Below are positions 8,426 through 16,630 of a stretch of 52,983 bases of DNA, one piece after another. The notes under the pieces were generated by a model. That model ran no database searches. It worked only from the letters and a program-made list of their open reading frames with translations, and was not told the DNA's origin. The stretch is taken from NCBI GenBank assembly GCA_038897115.1, contig JAWAXC010000005.1, positions 1 to 52,983 of the forward strand. Reading direction: 5' to 3'. Source of the DNA: Sulfolobales archaeon. GTDB taxonomy: Archaea; Thermoproteota; Thermoprotei_A; Sulfolobales; AG1. The number at the start of each line of letters is the position of its first letter. Position 1 is the stretch's first letter. The position numbers and the translations under genes were made by a program.

Positions 8426-9241
8426 ATGAGGTTCTCCATAGACTATAACGATCGAAAACCCCTGGGGAGAACCGGAGAGACGGTCCCGGCTATAGGGGTT
8501 GGGACTTGGAGGATAAATGACTATTCAAGGGCTGAGGCAGCCCTTATAAGGGCTGTCGAGCTTGGGATGAATATGATAGATACAGCTGAGATGTACGCTA
8601 ATGGAGAGGCTGAGAGGCTCGTTGGAAGGGTTATAAAGGCTGTTGGTAGGGAGAATGTGTTTGTGATTACAAAGATACTCCCAGATAGATTCTCGGATCA
8701 GTCTAAGGTGCTCAGAGCATTAGAGGCCAGCCTTAGAAGGCTTGACACCTCCTACGTGGATCTAGTGCTTATCCACTGGCCAAGACCTGGAATACCTATT
8801 GAGAAACAGATCCAATATCTAGAGGCAACTGTTGAGACCGGGATGGCGAGGTATATGGGTGTAAGCAACTTCGGCCCAGAAAGCATTATGAGAGCCCTCA
8901 ACGCTGTTAAGAAGCACGAGATAGTGGCTAACCAGGTTAAATACAGCGTTCTGGATAAACAGGTTGAGAGGGATCTCCTGGATATCTCTATAAAGAATGG
9001 GATCTTGATCCAAGCGTATACCCCTCTAGAGTGGGGAGGGGTTGCGAGGAACGATGTTGTGGTTAGGATAGCATCTAAATACGGCAAGACACCGGTGCAG
9101 GTGGCCCTCAACTACCTGATCTCGAGGCCCATGGTAACGGCTATACCTAAGTCTGAGAGGGTTGAGAGGATAGAGGAGTTCAGAGGAGCTATGGGGTGGA
9201 GGCTAAGCAAGGAGGATATAGAGGCTCTCGAGAATATATAG
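8426..9241 (+). CDS. Aldo/keto reductase
   Basis: This is an NAD(P)H-dependent reductase of aldehydes or ketones with a TIM-barrel fold. Counting from the ATG at 8426, the catalytic tetrad is complete: Asp52 and Tyr57 in NMIDTAEMY, Lys83 in VITKILP and His117 in VLIHWPRP. The cofactor-binding C-terminal part includes AIPKSERVERIEE. Length (271) is typical. The ATG at 8426 is preceded by GGGGG and lies at a sensible distance from the TATA-like TATAAAATATATA at 8383-8396; a TTG at 8399 would lie too close to it. The physiological substrate is unknown. Confidence 0.9.
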   Translation: MRFSIDYNDRKPLGRTGETVPAIGVGTWRINDYSRAEAALIRAVELGMNMIDTAEMYANGEAERLVGRVIKAVGRENVFVITKILPDRFSDQSKVLRALEASLRRLDTSYVDLVLIHWPRPGIPIEKQIQYLEATVETGMARYMGVSNFGPESIMRALNAVKKHEIVANQVKYSVLDKQVERDLLDISIKNGILIQAYTPLEWGGVARNDVVVRIASKYGKTPVQVALNYLISRPMVTAIPKSERVERIEEFRGAMGWRLSKEDIEALENI

Positions 9242-9595
9242 CTATATCAACAGCCTTATCCTAAGACCCCTCATCCTAGTGATCTCATGCACCTCGCTAT
9301 ATAGCTCAACACATGTGCTTGGCCTAGAACACTCTATAGATCCAACAGCTCTGAGAAGACCCCCAGGCTGTGGGAGAACCCCCCTTTCAAGGGGCTCTGA
9401 GAAAGCTACTCTAATCATCTCACTAGATCCTCCCCATACTAGTGAAGAGGATGTGAGTAGCGAGGCCCCTCCCCACCTACCCCTGATCCTCTTATCGAGA
9501 TCCGATAGGAGATCCACCAGCTCCTGCGGTATGTTGAATAGTATCTCGAAGGATATTCTGAAGATCCCCTGCCCCCCTTGATCCTTGATATGCAT
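9242..9595 (-). CDS. Uncharacterised 117-residue protein, directly downstream of the threonine ammonia-lyase gene
   Basis: I do not recognise a family. The ATG (9593-9595) lies two bases after the stop of the threonine ammonia-lyase gene on the same strand, so the two are very probably one transcript. The sequence is soluble, with a hydrophobic beta-rich N-terminus (FRISFEILFNIPQ), a central Gly/Ser-rich part and a basic C-terminus (RMRGLRIRLLI). A competing frame on the other strand is open over most of the region but has no upstream signal and reads as a Ser/Pro-rich shadow. Function cannot be stated. Confidence 0.5.
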   Translation of the reverse strand: MHIKDQGGQGIFRISFEILFNIPQELVDLLSDLDKRIRGRWGGASLLTSSSLVWGGSSEMIRVAFSEPLERGVLPQPGGLLRAVGSIECSRPSTCVELYSEVHEITRMRGLRIRLLI

Positions 9596-9597
9596 CT

Positions 9598-10833
9598 CTA
9601 GAACACCTTATAGCCCTTTTCAATGAGCTTCTTAACCATCGCAGATCCCATATCCCTTGTGGGGACCTCGACTAGAAGATCTACTACTGCTCTTCCAGGG
9701 GGTATCTCTCTACCCCCTCTCCTATGTGTTATCTCCACAATGTTACCCCTATACTCGTAGATCACCTCTAAAACCCTCTTAAGCTCCCCCGGTGCGTCTA
9801 GGAGCTCTATCGATAGCTCCACCATCCTCCCCTCCGCTGTCAGGCCTCTAACAATGATCCTATATAGATCTGTTAGATCCACATTACCACCGCTTATAAC
9901 AATAACACACCTCTTACCCCTTATATCAACCTTACCCTCTAGAAGGGCTGCGAGCCCTACAGCCCCAGCACCCTCCGCGATAACCTTGTTCCTCTGCATA
10001 AGGAGATACACAGCCCTGGCTATCGAGTCCTCTGAAACGGTTACTATATCATCAACATATCTCCTCACAAAATCAAAGGTTATATCTCCGGGCCTCTTAG
10101 CTAGAAGCCCATCGGCTAGGGAGGGTCTAACATCTACATCAACTATCCTGCCTGCTCTGAGGGATTCAAAGAATTTCGGGGCTGCCTCGGGCTCAACACC
10201 TACTACTCTCACCCTCCTCCCAGCCTCCTTCAGCACAGATGCTATTCCAGAGATGAGCCCTCCACCACCTACAGGTACTAGGATTACATCGAATTCCCCT
10301 AGCTGCTCCATAAGCTCAATAGATATTGTTCCCTGCCCAGCTATTATATCTAGATCGTTGAACGCATGTACAAGGGGGACCCCTTTCTCCTCAGAGTATC
10401 TCACAGCCTCTCGATATGCCTCATCGAATAGCCTGCCCCTAAGGATAACCCTAGCCCCATAGCTCTTCGTAGCCTCTATCTTCGCTATAGAGGCTGTCTC
10501 AGGCATATATATAGTTGCTTCAACACCATAGATAGAGGCTGCATATGCAACGCCCTGGGCATGGTTTCCAGAGGATGCTGCGACAACTTCTCTAACCCCT
10601 TGAGAGGCTAGCTTTCCTATCTTGTAGAGAGCCCCCCTAGCCTTGAAGGATCCTGATTTCTGTAGATTCTCATATTTCAGATAGACTTCACCGCCAAACA
10701 TCTTCGAGAATGTGGTGCTCTTATCAAGAGGTGTTCTATGTATATAGCTGCTGATCATCTTAATAGCCTCTAGAGACCTCTGATACATCGATTCACCCGC
10801 CACAATAGCCACCCATGGATATCTCCTAGCCAT
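9598..10833 (-). CDS. ilvA: Threonine ammonia-lyase (threonine dehydratase) with C-terminal ACT domain
   Basis: The enzyme deaminates L-threonine (and serine) to 2-oxobutyrate and ammonia with pyridoxal phosphate. It feeds isoleucine synthesis or threonine breakdown. The PLP lysine is Lys64 in SGSFKARGALYK. SSGNHAQGVAYAA and the phosphate-binding VPVGGGGLISGIA are intact. The last 75 residues (from about 335, VELSIELLDAPGELKRVLE) form an ACT-type regulatory domain, as in the 400-residue TdcB/IlvA subgroup. The ATG at 10833 gives 411 residues; Met16 (MYQRSLEAIK) would fit the family start better. It is followed at once by the hypothetical gene at 9242. The intergenic region to the divergent FAD gene carries two small palindromes. 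Confidence 0.93.
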   Translation of the reverse strand: MARRYPWVAIVAGESMYQRSLEAIKMISSYIHRTPLDKSTTFSKMFGGEVYLKYENLQKSGSFKARGALYKIGKLASQGVREVVAASSGNHAQGVAYAASIYGVEATIYMPETASIAKIEATKSYGARVILRGRLFDEAYREAVRYSEEKGVPLVHAFNDLDIIAGQGTISIELMEQLGEFDVILVPVGGGGLISGIASVLKEAGRRVRVVGVEPEAAPKFFESLRAGRIVDVDVRPSLADGLLAKRPGDITFDFVRRYVDDIVTVSEDSIARAVYLLMQRNKVIAEGAGAVGLAALLEGKVDIRGKRCVIVISGGNVDLTDLYRIIVRGLTAEGRMVELSIELLDAPGELKRVLEVIYEYRGNIVEITHRRGGREIPPGRAVVDLLVEVPTRDMGSAMVKKLIEKGYKVF

Positions 10834-10885
10834 GCTTATTTTTAGCGATGCATCGGAGACCGATTATAGATCCATTAGATATTAT

Positions 10886-10912
10886 ATGGCGACGCCATAG
10901 TATATCGCGATA
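10886..10912. promoter_or_regulatory. Two adjacent perfect palindromes between divergent genes, candidate operator
   Basis: ATGGCG-A-CGCCAT (10886-10898) and TATCGCGATA (10903-10912) are both perfect inverted repeats, four bases apart. They lie in the 82-base gap between the threonine ammonia-lyase gene and the divergent FAD protein gene, the second ending just before the ATG at 10916. The placement suits an operator, but nothing identifies a regulator. Confidence 0.35.
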
Positions 10913-10915
10913 GAT

Positions 10916-11956
10916 ATGGAGGATAGGCCTCTGCTGATCCTTGGAAGCGATCTACCGGTATCCATCCTCGTTAGAGAGCTATGTCTAGAGGGTATCACCA
11001 GGATCCTTGTTGTGGATGCCCATATAGAGCCCGGTGGATATCTAGGCACACAATATGGTGTGGGGTTTAGATATGAGAAGCTACCCCTCCTAATCCCAGA
11101 GGGATCCTCAAAGGCTTTTGAGAGGCATGGCTTTGAGATGGTGTGTAGAGATATAAGGGTTTGGATAGCTAAGCATGGAGATCATGTCTCCAAGGCTATG
11201 TGCTGGAAGAAATCAGATCTAAAGCCCTGGTGGTACCCCGAGCTAGGTGGGAGGCTCTGCTACCCTAGAAGGGGGTGGGGATCTGCGATAAGATCTATTG
11301 TTTCTAGTAGATGCTCCGAATATACATTCTACCTCCCCAGAAGAATTGATATAGCTAGGAGGATAGCTGTTCTTAGAAATGGAAGGGTTATAAGGTATAG
11401 GCTCTTAGTATCATCACTCCCACTACCGATCCTCCTAGAATCCCTATATAGCGAGGAAAAAGAGAAAGAGATCCAGGGGCTATTGCAGAGCCTAGACTGG
11501 GTTGATATGCTCAATGTATCGCTGGGGGTGAGGGGGAGATCACCTGAATATGAGATCGTTCTACACGGTACTAGAGCCTCTAGAACCCATACATTCTATA
11601 TATGGTCAAACATAGATCCAACATCGTCTCCGCCAGAGCACTATCTCGTTGAGATGCTTATGAGCTATTGCAGAGAAAACCCACCCCCAACAGATCAGGT
11701 TTCAAGGGGTTTTGCAGAGGCTAGATGGGCGAAGCTGGTTTCTTCGAAGGAGTCTGTGGTATCTGAGAGAGTATATACAATACCATATATACAGCCCATC
11801 AAAGCCGATAAAGATCTCCTCAGAAGCTTGTCCGAATATCTCAGATCACAAGGCATATATCTAACAGGGGTTGGGGGAACCTGGGAGAATCTATCTCCAG
11901 AGAAGCAGTTAGAGCAGGGCCTCGAAATATCAAGGGAGATACTCTCACACAGCTAG
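10916..11956 (+). CDS. FAD-dependent oxidoreductase-like protein (amine oxidase/protoporphyrinogen oxidase/UDP-galactopyranose mutase-like fold)
   Basis: The 346-residue protein starts with a Rossmann-like strand-helix-strand (PLLILGSDLPVSILVRELC...ILVVDAHIEPGGY). The dinucleotide glycine motif is degenerate (GSDLPVS rather than GxGxxG), but the acidic strand end and Gly-Gly of flavoproteins remain. The C-terminus, GIYLTGVGGTWENLSPEKQLEQG, matches the family's second FAD contact (GxxGxW...Q...G). A run of Tyr and Trp in the middle (DLKPWWYPELGGR, FYIWSNID) suggests a bulky or aromatic substrate. Overall the best match is to NAD(P)-binding Rossmann FAD oxidoreductases of unknown substrate. It is monocistronic, facing the threonine ammonia-lyase gene. 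Confidence 0.65.
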   Translation: MEDRPLLILGSDLPVSILVRELCLEGITRILVVDAHIEPGGYLGTQYGVGFRYEKLPLLIPEGSSKAFERHGFEMVCRDIRVWIAKHGDHVSKAMCWKKSDLKPWWYPELGGRLCYPRRGWGSAIRSIVSSRCSEYTFYLPRRIDIARRIAVLRNGRVIRYRLLVSSLPLPILLESLYSEEKEKEIQGLLQSLDWVDMLNVSLGVRGRSPEYEIVLHGTRASRTHTFYIWSNIDPTSSPPEHYLVEMLMSYCRENPPPTDQVSRGFAEARWAKLVSSKESVVSERVYTIPYIQPIKADKDLLRSLSEYLRSQGIYLTGVGGTWENLSPEKQLEQGLEISREILSHS

Positions 11957-12008
11957 CTACTAAGGTGTTTGTTAATAAGATGCCGACGCAATAATATAAT
12001 GATGATCT

Positions 12009-12398
12009 TTGGGTAAATATAGGCTAGACCCCGAGTGGTGTGGGAAAGCCGATGTATTCCTTGAAGATGCTGCTAGACATCTCAGTGAGGGCCACTATTG
12101 GCTAGCTTGCTTTGAGGCGCATCAGGCCGCGGAGATTTATCTCAAATCCCTAATACTATCTTTAACAGCTTCACACCCATATACACATGATCTTGGAGAG
12201 CTCCTCGAGATCTTGGGGAAAATAGGGATCTCTATTGACGAGTCTCTAATGATCGCTGCAGATCTGCTGACGCCTCATTACACCCTATCTAGATATCCAA
12301 GTAGAAGATCTATTAGATATGATAGGGAGAGGGCTAGCAGATGTGTAGAGTCTGGTAGAAGGATTGTGGAGTGGGTTAGGAGGCTTGCAGATCCATGA
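12009..12398 (+). CDS. HEPN domain protein, partner of the adjacent nucleotidyltransferase
   Basis: This is a small (129-residue) all-helical HEPN protein. The family motif region is visible as FLEDAARHLSEGHYWLACFEAHQAAEIYLKSLI, followed by SHPYTHDLGELLEILGK and HYTLSRYPSRRSIRYDRE. HEPN proteins paired with MNT proteins act as ribonuclease toxins or as their partners. A clean R-x4-6-H ribonuclease motif is not evident here, so activity is uncertain. The start is a TTG at 12009, the only in-frame option before the conserved part. Its stop overlaps the start of the nucleotidyltransferase gene by four bases, a typical co-translated pair. Confidence 0.85.
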   Translation: MGKYRLDPEWCGKADVFLEDAARHLSEGHYWLACFEAHQAAEIYLKSLILSLTASHPYTHDLGELLEILGKIGISIDESLMIAADLLTPHYTLSRYPSRRSIRYDRERASRCVESGRRIVEWVRRLADP

Positions 12399-12778
12399 TC
12401 GACTATAGGGATAGATATTATAGAGAATTACGTAGGCATGTGGAGAAGTGGGAGGAGAGCTTTAGAGAGTTTATTGAGAACGTCTGTAGAAGCGGTTTTA
12501 TAAAGACACTCCTGCTTGTAGGTTCTAGGGCTAGGGGTGATTATAGGGATTCAAGTGACTTCGATGTTATAGCCATTGTAGGGGATGATGAAGATGCTAT
12601 AGAGATCATAACTAGGTTGAGGAGACTTGTTAAAGATAGGTTTCCCCTAGATCTTATAGCAATCCCAGAATCAGATCTTGGGGATCCTCTTTATAGAGAG
12701 ATGCTAAAAGACTCTATAGATCTCTGTAAAGAGGAGAGGGATATAGATACTATGTTGAGATCTAAGATGATGGTATGA
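12395..12778 (+). CDS. Minimal nucleotidyltransferase (MNT), antitoxin-type partner of HEPN
   Basis: The 127-residue protein has the polymerase-beta-like signature VGSRARGDYRDSSDFDV: Gly43-Ser44, then Asp55 and Asp57 as metal ligands. A third acidic position is likely in DLIAIPESD. MNT partners are proposed to neutralise HEPN ribonucleases, in some systems by AMPylating them. The four-base overlap with the HEPN gene shows one transcript. Its last 17 bases overlap the convergent HTH gene on the other strand. Confidence 0.88.
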   Translation: MIDYRDRYYRELRRHVEKWEESFREFIENVCRSGFIKTLLLVGSRARGDYRDSSDFDVIAIVGDDEDAIEIITRLRRLVKDRFPLDLIAIPESDLGDPLYREMLKDSIDLCKEERDIDTMLRSKMMV

Positions 12779-13352
12779 GGATCAGGATCTTCTTAATGGC
12801 TTTCCTAAGCCTATAGGATAGATTTGACTTTGGTATCCCCAGCTTCTCTGAGAGCTCTGAAAGCGATATCCTCCTAGGAGACTCGTAGAGACCTCTAGCC
12901 ATCTTCAGAAGCATATTCTCCTCCTCCGTAAGCACCGGGCTCATAGGAAGCTCTTCAACAGAGGCTTTACACCTCCCCGAAATACTGCGTAGAAAGCCGT
13001 TGATCTCACTCTCCGGAACAGCTACGATCGCCACAACCCCTTCCCTCGTAACCCTTATAGAGTTAACATAGAAGTTGGTGAGGATATCCCTTAACACACA
13101 CCCCCTTGACCTCAAAATAGTATATCCTCCTCTACGATACCTCCTCAGCCTTATGCCATGGGCACGATAAATATTTATAGCCTGTGTATTGTCTCCTCTA
13201 TTCTGTTTTTCACCAGCTCTACCCATTAATATATGGATCATCTCGTTTCTAGATAATCTGAAACCAACATGATCATGATCCCTTAGGATCTCGCTCATAG
13301 TAGGGCATAGAGGGATCACAACTTTATAGAATTTCATTATAACCCTAACCAA
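12762..13352 (-). CDS. Bat-type HTH-10 transcription regulator
   Basis: A 196-residue DNA-binding protein. The C-terminal 55 residues (LTEEENMLLKMARGLYESPRRISLSELSEKLGIPKSNLSYRLRKA, in pieces) are the HTH_10 domain of the bacterio-opsin activator family. The N-terminal 130 residues form an unrecognised sensor-like part with a few conserved-looking Cys and His (CPTMSEILRDHDH, RGCVLRD, GRCKAS). It points away from the oxidase operon and shares its 230-base upstream region, which contains a long inverted repeat. Control of the oxidase genes is therefore a reasonable inference, not a demonstrated one. Confidence 0.75.
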   Translation of the reverse strand: MVRVIMKFYKVVIPLCPTMSEILRDHDHVGFRLSRNEMIHILMGRAGEKQNRGDNTQAINIYRAHGIRLRRYRRGGYTILRSRGCVLRDILTNFYVNSIRVTREGVVAIVAVPESEINGFLRSISGRCKASVEELPMSPVLTEEENMLLKMARGLYESPRRISLSELSEKLGIPKSNLSYRLRKAIKKILILIPSS

Positions 13353-13460
13353 TGATTCTCTATCAAGGGTAAAAATGATATTAAAGATAATATTTATGTG
13401 CGATCTACCATGTCTTTGAGGCTTCTAGCTATAATGATCCTTCGAGATTATCTATGATCT

Positions 13461-13492
13461 TGTGTATATATAGATGTATGCAGATATACACA
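13461..13492. promoter_or_regulatory. Nine-base inverted repeat upstream of the oxidase operon, candidate regulator site
   Basis: TGTGTATAT (13461-13469) is matched exactly by ATATACACA (13484-13492) with a 14-base spacer, between the HTH-10 gene and the oxidase operon. The left arm runs into TATATAG, which could double as a TATA box. An arm spacing of about two helical turns fits a dimeric regulator. Confidence 0.4.
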
Positions 13493-13581
13493 TCCATATA
13501 GCATTAAACTCCAATGCATTATTGAACATGTTCAATCCACCTCTATCTTGCCACACACGGAATCATTTTAAGGTGATATAG

Positions 13582-13734
13582 GTGAGGAAACAGGTATTTG
13601 CAGAGCTCCTCGATAACCTATGGTTCTGGGGGGCTCTAGCACTAGCTATACTGGTGATCTATGGTGTGTGGGCTCTTCTAGAGGCTACCGGTATGCATGG
13701 CATGCCAGGGATTATTCCGAGGGGGTGGGGCTAG
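13582..13734 (+). CDS. Small single-helix subunit of the ba3-like oxidase (50 residues)
   Basis: A GTG at 13582 opens a 50-codon frame ending with TAG at 13732-13734. The next gene begins on the very next base. The translation has a charged N-terminus (MRKQVFAELLDNL), one hydrophobic helix (WFWGALALAILVIYGVWALL, residues 14-33), then a Gly/Met/Pro tail (GMHGMPGIIPRGWG). A preceding AGGTGATATAGG could act as ribosome site. B-type oxidases such as Thermus ba3 contain a small one-helix subunit (IIa) encoded by the same operon, and this gene fits that role by position, size and topology. Assignment rests on context, not on sequence identity. Confidence 0.7.
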   Translation: MRKQVFAELLDNLWFWGALALAILVIYGVWALLEATGMHGMPGIIPRGWG

Positions 13735-14259
13735 GTGGTTCTAACACCTAGAAGTCTGGAGGAGTGGTATAAGCCCTTTTCAAAGGAGGAGAAGATATGG
13801 TTCATACTAGCTATAGCAGTTGCCCTTACACTTGCAGCAACAACTCTCTCATGGCATATAGTAGATCCCTATCACCAGGTTCCAACAACAGCTATGGAGA
13901 TCTCTCCGAGGGAGTTCTCCCAGAGGGCATCGGCCTTCATGGCTAACTACTCTGGGAAGGTTGTGCCAGAGGGTGTTGATATATATCTAGCAGCATCGCA
14001 ATGGATTTGGAGACCATCTGAGATAAGGCTGAAGGCGGGTGTCACATATAGGATCTGGGTTTCGAGTACAGATGTGCTCCACGGCCTCTCAATAGTTGGC
14101 GAGGATGGGAGGGTTGTGTATAACATAATGGTTATGCCTGGCATGGCATATGCTATCCACATTAGATTCGACAAGCCCGGCACATATGAGATAATATGTA
14201 ATGAATACTGTGGGATCGGGCATCAAGATATGCGTGGAAAGATCGTTGTTGTGGGGTGA
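13735..14259 (+). CDS. Haem-copper oxidase subunit II with complete CuA site
   Basis: This 174-residue subunit accepts electrons from a soluble carrier on the outer membrane face and passes them to subunit I. One transmembrane helix lies at about residues 21-38. The extracellular cupredoxin domain carries all CuA ligands: His116 (DVLHGLS), Cys155, Glu157 and Cys159 in CNEYCGIGH, His163 and Met166. The CuA site argues for a cytochrome or cupredoxin donor rather than quinol. The length is close to the Thermus ba3 subunit II. Start is a GTG directly abutting the preceding stop; subunit I follows after five bases. Confidence 0.95.
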   Translation: MVLTPRSLEEWYKPFSKEEKIWFILAIAVALTLAATTLSWHIVDPYHQVPTTAMEISPREFSQRASAFMANYSGKVVPEGVDIYLAASQWIWRPSEIRLKAGVTYRIWVSSTDVLHGLSIVGEDGRVVYNIMVMPGMAYAIHIRFDKPGTYEIICNEYCGIGHQDMRGKIVVVG

Positions 14260-14264
14260 TATAG

Positions 14265-15944
14265 ATGCATGCTCCACAGGCTATCCAGGGATTCAGAACA
14301 TGCCCTGTAACAGGGCTTCTATGCCATATAGCAACTCTAAGGCTTATAACAGCTAACTATGCTATGGCCCTAATATCGATAGTCATAGGTGGGATCGCAG
14401 CTATATTCGTAGGCCTCTCAAGATCCTCTCTAGTCCTGCTAAGAGATCCAGGATCCTATTATCTATGGCTCACAGCCCATGGAGTCAACATGCTTATCTT
14501 CTGGATACTATGGTTCGAGGTGGCACTGCTATACTTCGTAGGCACGGTTCTCCTCAACGCACCAATATATAGTGTTAGAGCTGGGTGGACAGCCTTTGGG
14601 CTTATGCTGGTTGGCTGGATCTTGATCGAGTACACAGTGTTCTCTGGAAGGGCATCAGTGCTCTTCACAGCATATCCACCGCTAGCAGCAGATCCTCTAT
14701 TCTATGCTGGGTACATCGTATATGTTCTAGGAGCAGGTTTTGCTGTGGTAACATTCTTCCTAACACTCTATAGAGCTAGGGTTGAGGGTAGATACAAAGG
14801 AAGCCTTCCCCTCGTAACATGGGGGGCTGCGGTTGCAGCGATTATAGCTGTTACAGTTGTTGTCCACGGCTTGATCGCTCTAGCATATACTGCAGCCTGG
14901 CTATCAGGATCTATACCTATGAATGTAATGATCTATAGGTGGTTCTTCTGGGGCCTGGGACATGATGCCCAATATGTTAATGTCACAGCTATGGTGGCTG
15001 TGTGGTATGCATTGCTAGCACTCTCAACAGGTTTAGCGGCAGCCAAATTCGTTAACGAGAGATATGCTAAGATAGCATTCGCAATGTATGTACTCTTCGT
15101 AGTCCCTGGTATAGGGCATCACATCCTAGTAGATCCTGGGTTCTCAACAGCCCTTAAACAGGCTAGCGGGAGCGTGGGGTCCCACTTCCTATCAATACCA
15201 TCGATGCTCCACGCACTAGCCCTACTCGGAGGCCTCGAAGCCCTTTTAAGGGCCTCGGGATATTCTAGGGGTCTCTTCAGCTGGTTCAAAGCTATACCAT
15301 GGAGGAATCCCGGGACAGCTGGTCTCCTCCTATCAATGCTCCTATTCGGCATCGGAGGAATTATAGCCCAGCCCCAAACAACCCTCCAGCCTAATCTGCT
15401 ATTCCACAACACCATGTGGGTTCCAGCGCATTTCCACCTAACGGTGGTTGGGGGTACAACACTTGCGTTTATGGCTATATCCTACTATCTAATCCCACTA
15501 ATAACTCTTAGAAGGCTTTTCAGCGTTTCAATAGCTAGGATCCAGATCTATCTGGCCTTCATAGGGATCCTCATCATGACGATCTCGATGAGCATACTAG
15601 GATGGCTCGGAGCACCCAGAAGAACCCTTATCCTACCAGAGGAATTCGCTGAACACCCATACTGGGTGGCACCAGCAACAGCCCTAGGGATAGGAGCTAT
15701 TATCTTCATAGCATCCGGCGTGTTATATGTTCTCAACGCAATACTAACAATCCTAGCGGGGAGAAGAACAACTGACCCAAAGATCCTTATGGACGGACTG
15801 ATAACCCCATACGAGGTTAAGGATCCATCTGCTGCGAGGAAAACAGGCTCCCTAGTAATAGTAATTATAATCCTAGTCATCGTATTGCTGGGCCTCTACT
15901 TCGCATCATTTATAAGGCTAGCATCGCTCCCACCGATATGGTAG
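14265..15944 (+). CDS. Haem-copper oxidase subunit I, B-type (ba3-like)
   Basis: The catalytic subunit (559 residues, about 13 membrane helices) reduces oxygen to water and pumps protons. All metal ligands are present: His72 (AHGVNM) and His391 for the low-spin haem, His389 for the high-spin haem, and His233, His285 and His286 for CuB. Tyr237 sits four residues after His233, the position of the cross-linked His-Tyr pair. The numbering almost coincides with that of Thermus ba3 (72, 233, 237, 282/283, 384, 386), which places it in the B family. The CuB motif reads GHDAQYVNV instead of the usual GHPxVYFWL. It is the last gene of a three-gene operon, with an oligo-T run after the stop. Confidence 0.95.
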   Translation: MHAPQAIQGFRTCPVTGLLCHIATLRLITANYAMALISIVIGGIAAIFVGLSRSSLVLLRDPGSYYLWLTAHGVNMLIFWILWFEVALLYFVGTVLLNAPIYSVRAGWTAFGLMLVGWILIEYTVFSGRASVLFTAYPPLAADPLFYAGYIVYVLGAGFAVVTFFLTLYRARVEGRYKGSLPLVTWGAAVAAIIAVTVVVHGLIALAYTAAWLSGSIPMNVMIYRWFFWGLGHDAQYVNVTAMVAVWYALLALSTGLAAAKFVNERYAKIAFAMYVLFVVPGIGHHILVDPGFSTALKQASGSVGSHFLSIPSMLHALALLGGLEALLRASGYSRGLFSWFKAIPWRNPGTAGLLLSMLLFGIGGIIAQPQTTLQPNLLFHNTMWVPAHFHLTVVGGTTLAFMAISYYLIPLITLRRLFSVSIARIQIYLAFIGILIMTISMSILGWLGAPRRTLILPEEFAEHPYWVAPATALGIGAIIFIASGVLYVLNAILTILAGRRTTDPKILMDGLITPYEVKDPSAARKTGSLVIVIIILVIVLLGLYFASFIRLASLPPIW

Positions 15945-15972
15945 TTTCGCATAGATCCATATTTCAATAGGG

Positions 15973-15978
15973 TTTTTT
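15973..15978 (+). terminator. Oligo-T run after the oxidase operon
   Basis: TTTTTT follows the subunit I stop by about 30 bases. Oligo-T tracts are enough for archaeal termination; no strong hairpin is needed or seen. The remaining intergenic DNA up to 16420 shows no supported gene. Confidence 0.4.
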
Positions 15979-16422
15979 ATTCTATATTTGATACAATAAA
16001 AATCTAATATCTAAGTTGAGCTGAATGAAGCGTTTCCCATTAGTAGCATTAGAACTCTCATATTAAATTCCACTATACATGGTTTCTGCATAGCTAGGCT
16101 ATAGGGTAGATTATTGGAAAGCAATGTGAAACCATAATAAAGATAACAGGAAGATCCGCAAGATCTGTGATAAACTTTCCATATAAATCGTATAGTTGAG
16201 AACAATTCCTCAGAGTTCTGGTCGAATCTACTACTGTGTCGAGTGTCGCTCCCCATCTATTGACGGGAATAGGTGCCCATGCTATTCTATGTATTTTTAA
16301 TAATTTTCCATGGTAGTCTCCCTAAGATGAAACCCATAGAGGTGGGAACCGTTAGAGGATAAGAATATACTCATTGCATAGAGGATAGGGTATCTAATCC
16401 CCTAGGTATAACATAGTAGGTT

Positions 16423-16459
16423 GACCTCCTCCCCGCCCTAGAAGGGTGAGGCTTTCAGC
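16423..16459 (+). repeat. IS605-like end repeat, copy C, left of vapBC
   Basis: The 37-base unit begins GACCTCCTCCCCGCCCTAGA and ends GTGAGGCTTTCAGC, with CCCT/AGGG able to pair as a small hairpin. It matches copy D (17351-17387) at 35 of 37 positions and in the same orientation. It resembles the two joined ends of copy A with the interior removed. It sits about 170 bases before vapB. Confidence 0.75.
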
Positions 16460-16630
16460 GGTAACAGATTCTCTCAGCTTAATATCCATATGTAGTCTTG
16501 GTCGCTTATCATAATATGGATTATGTATTGTTGGAGCTTTGCTTATGGATGATTTCCGGGTACTATGACCCCTATTGAGGATAAGTGGGTTTATATATTG
16601 TAAGTGGGACTATAATCTTAGGTGGGCTGT

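Noticed and set aside
9854-10462. 202-codon plus-strand frame opposite threonine ammonia-lyase
   Set aside because: Shadow of a well-conserved enzyme; Ser/Thr/Pro-rich with no family pattern.
16011-16256. 81-codon minus-strand frame between the oxidase and vapBC
   Set aside because: No ribosome site, no recognisable pattern, and codon use unlike neighbouring genes.
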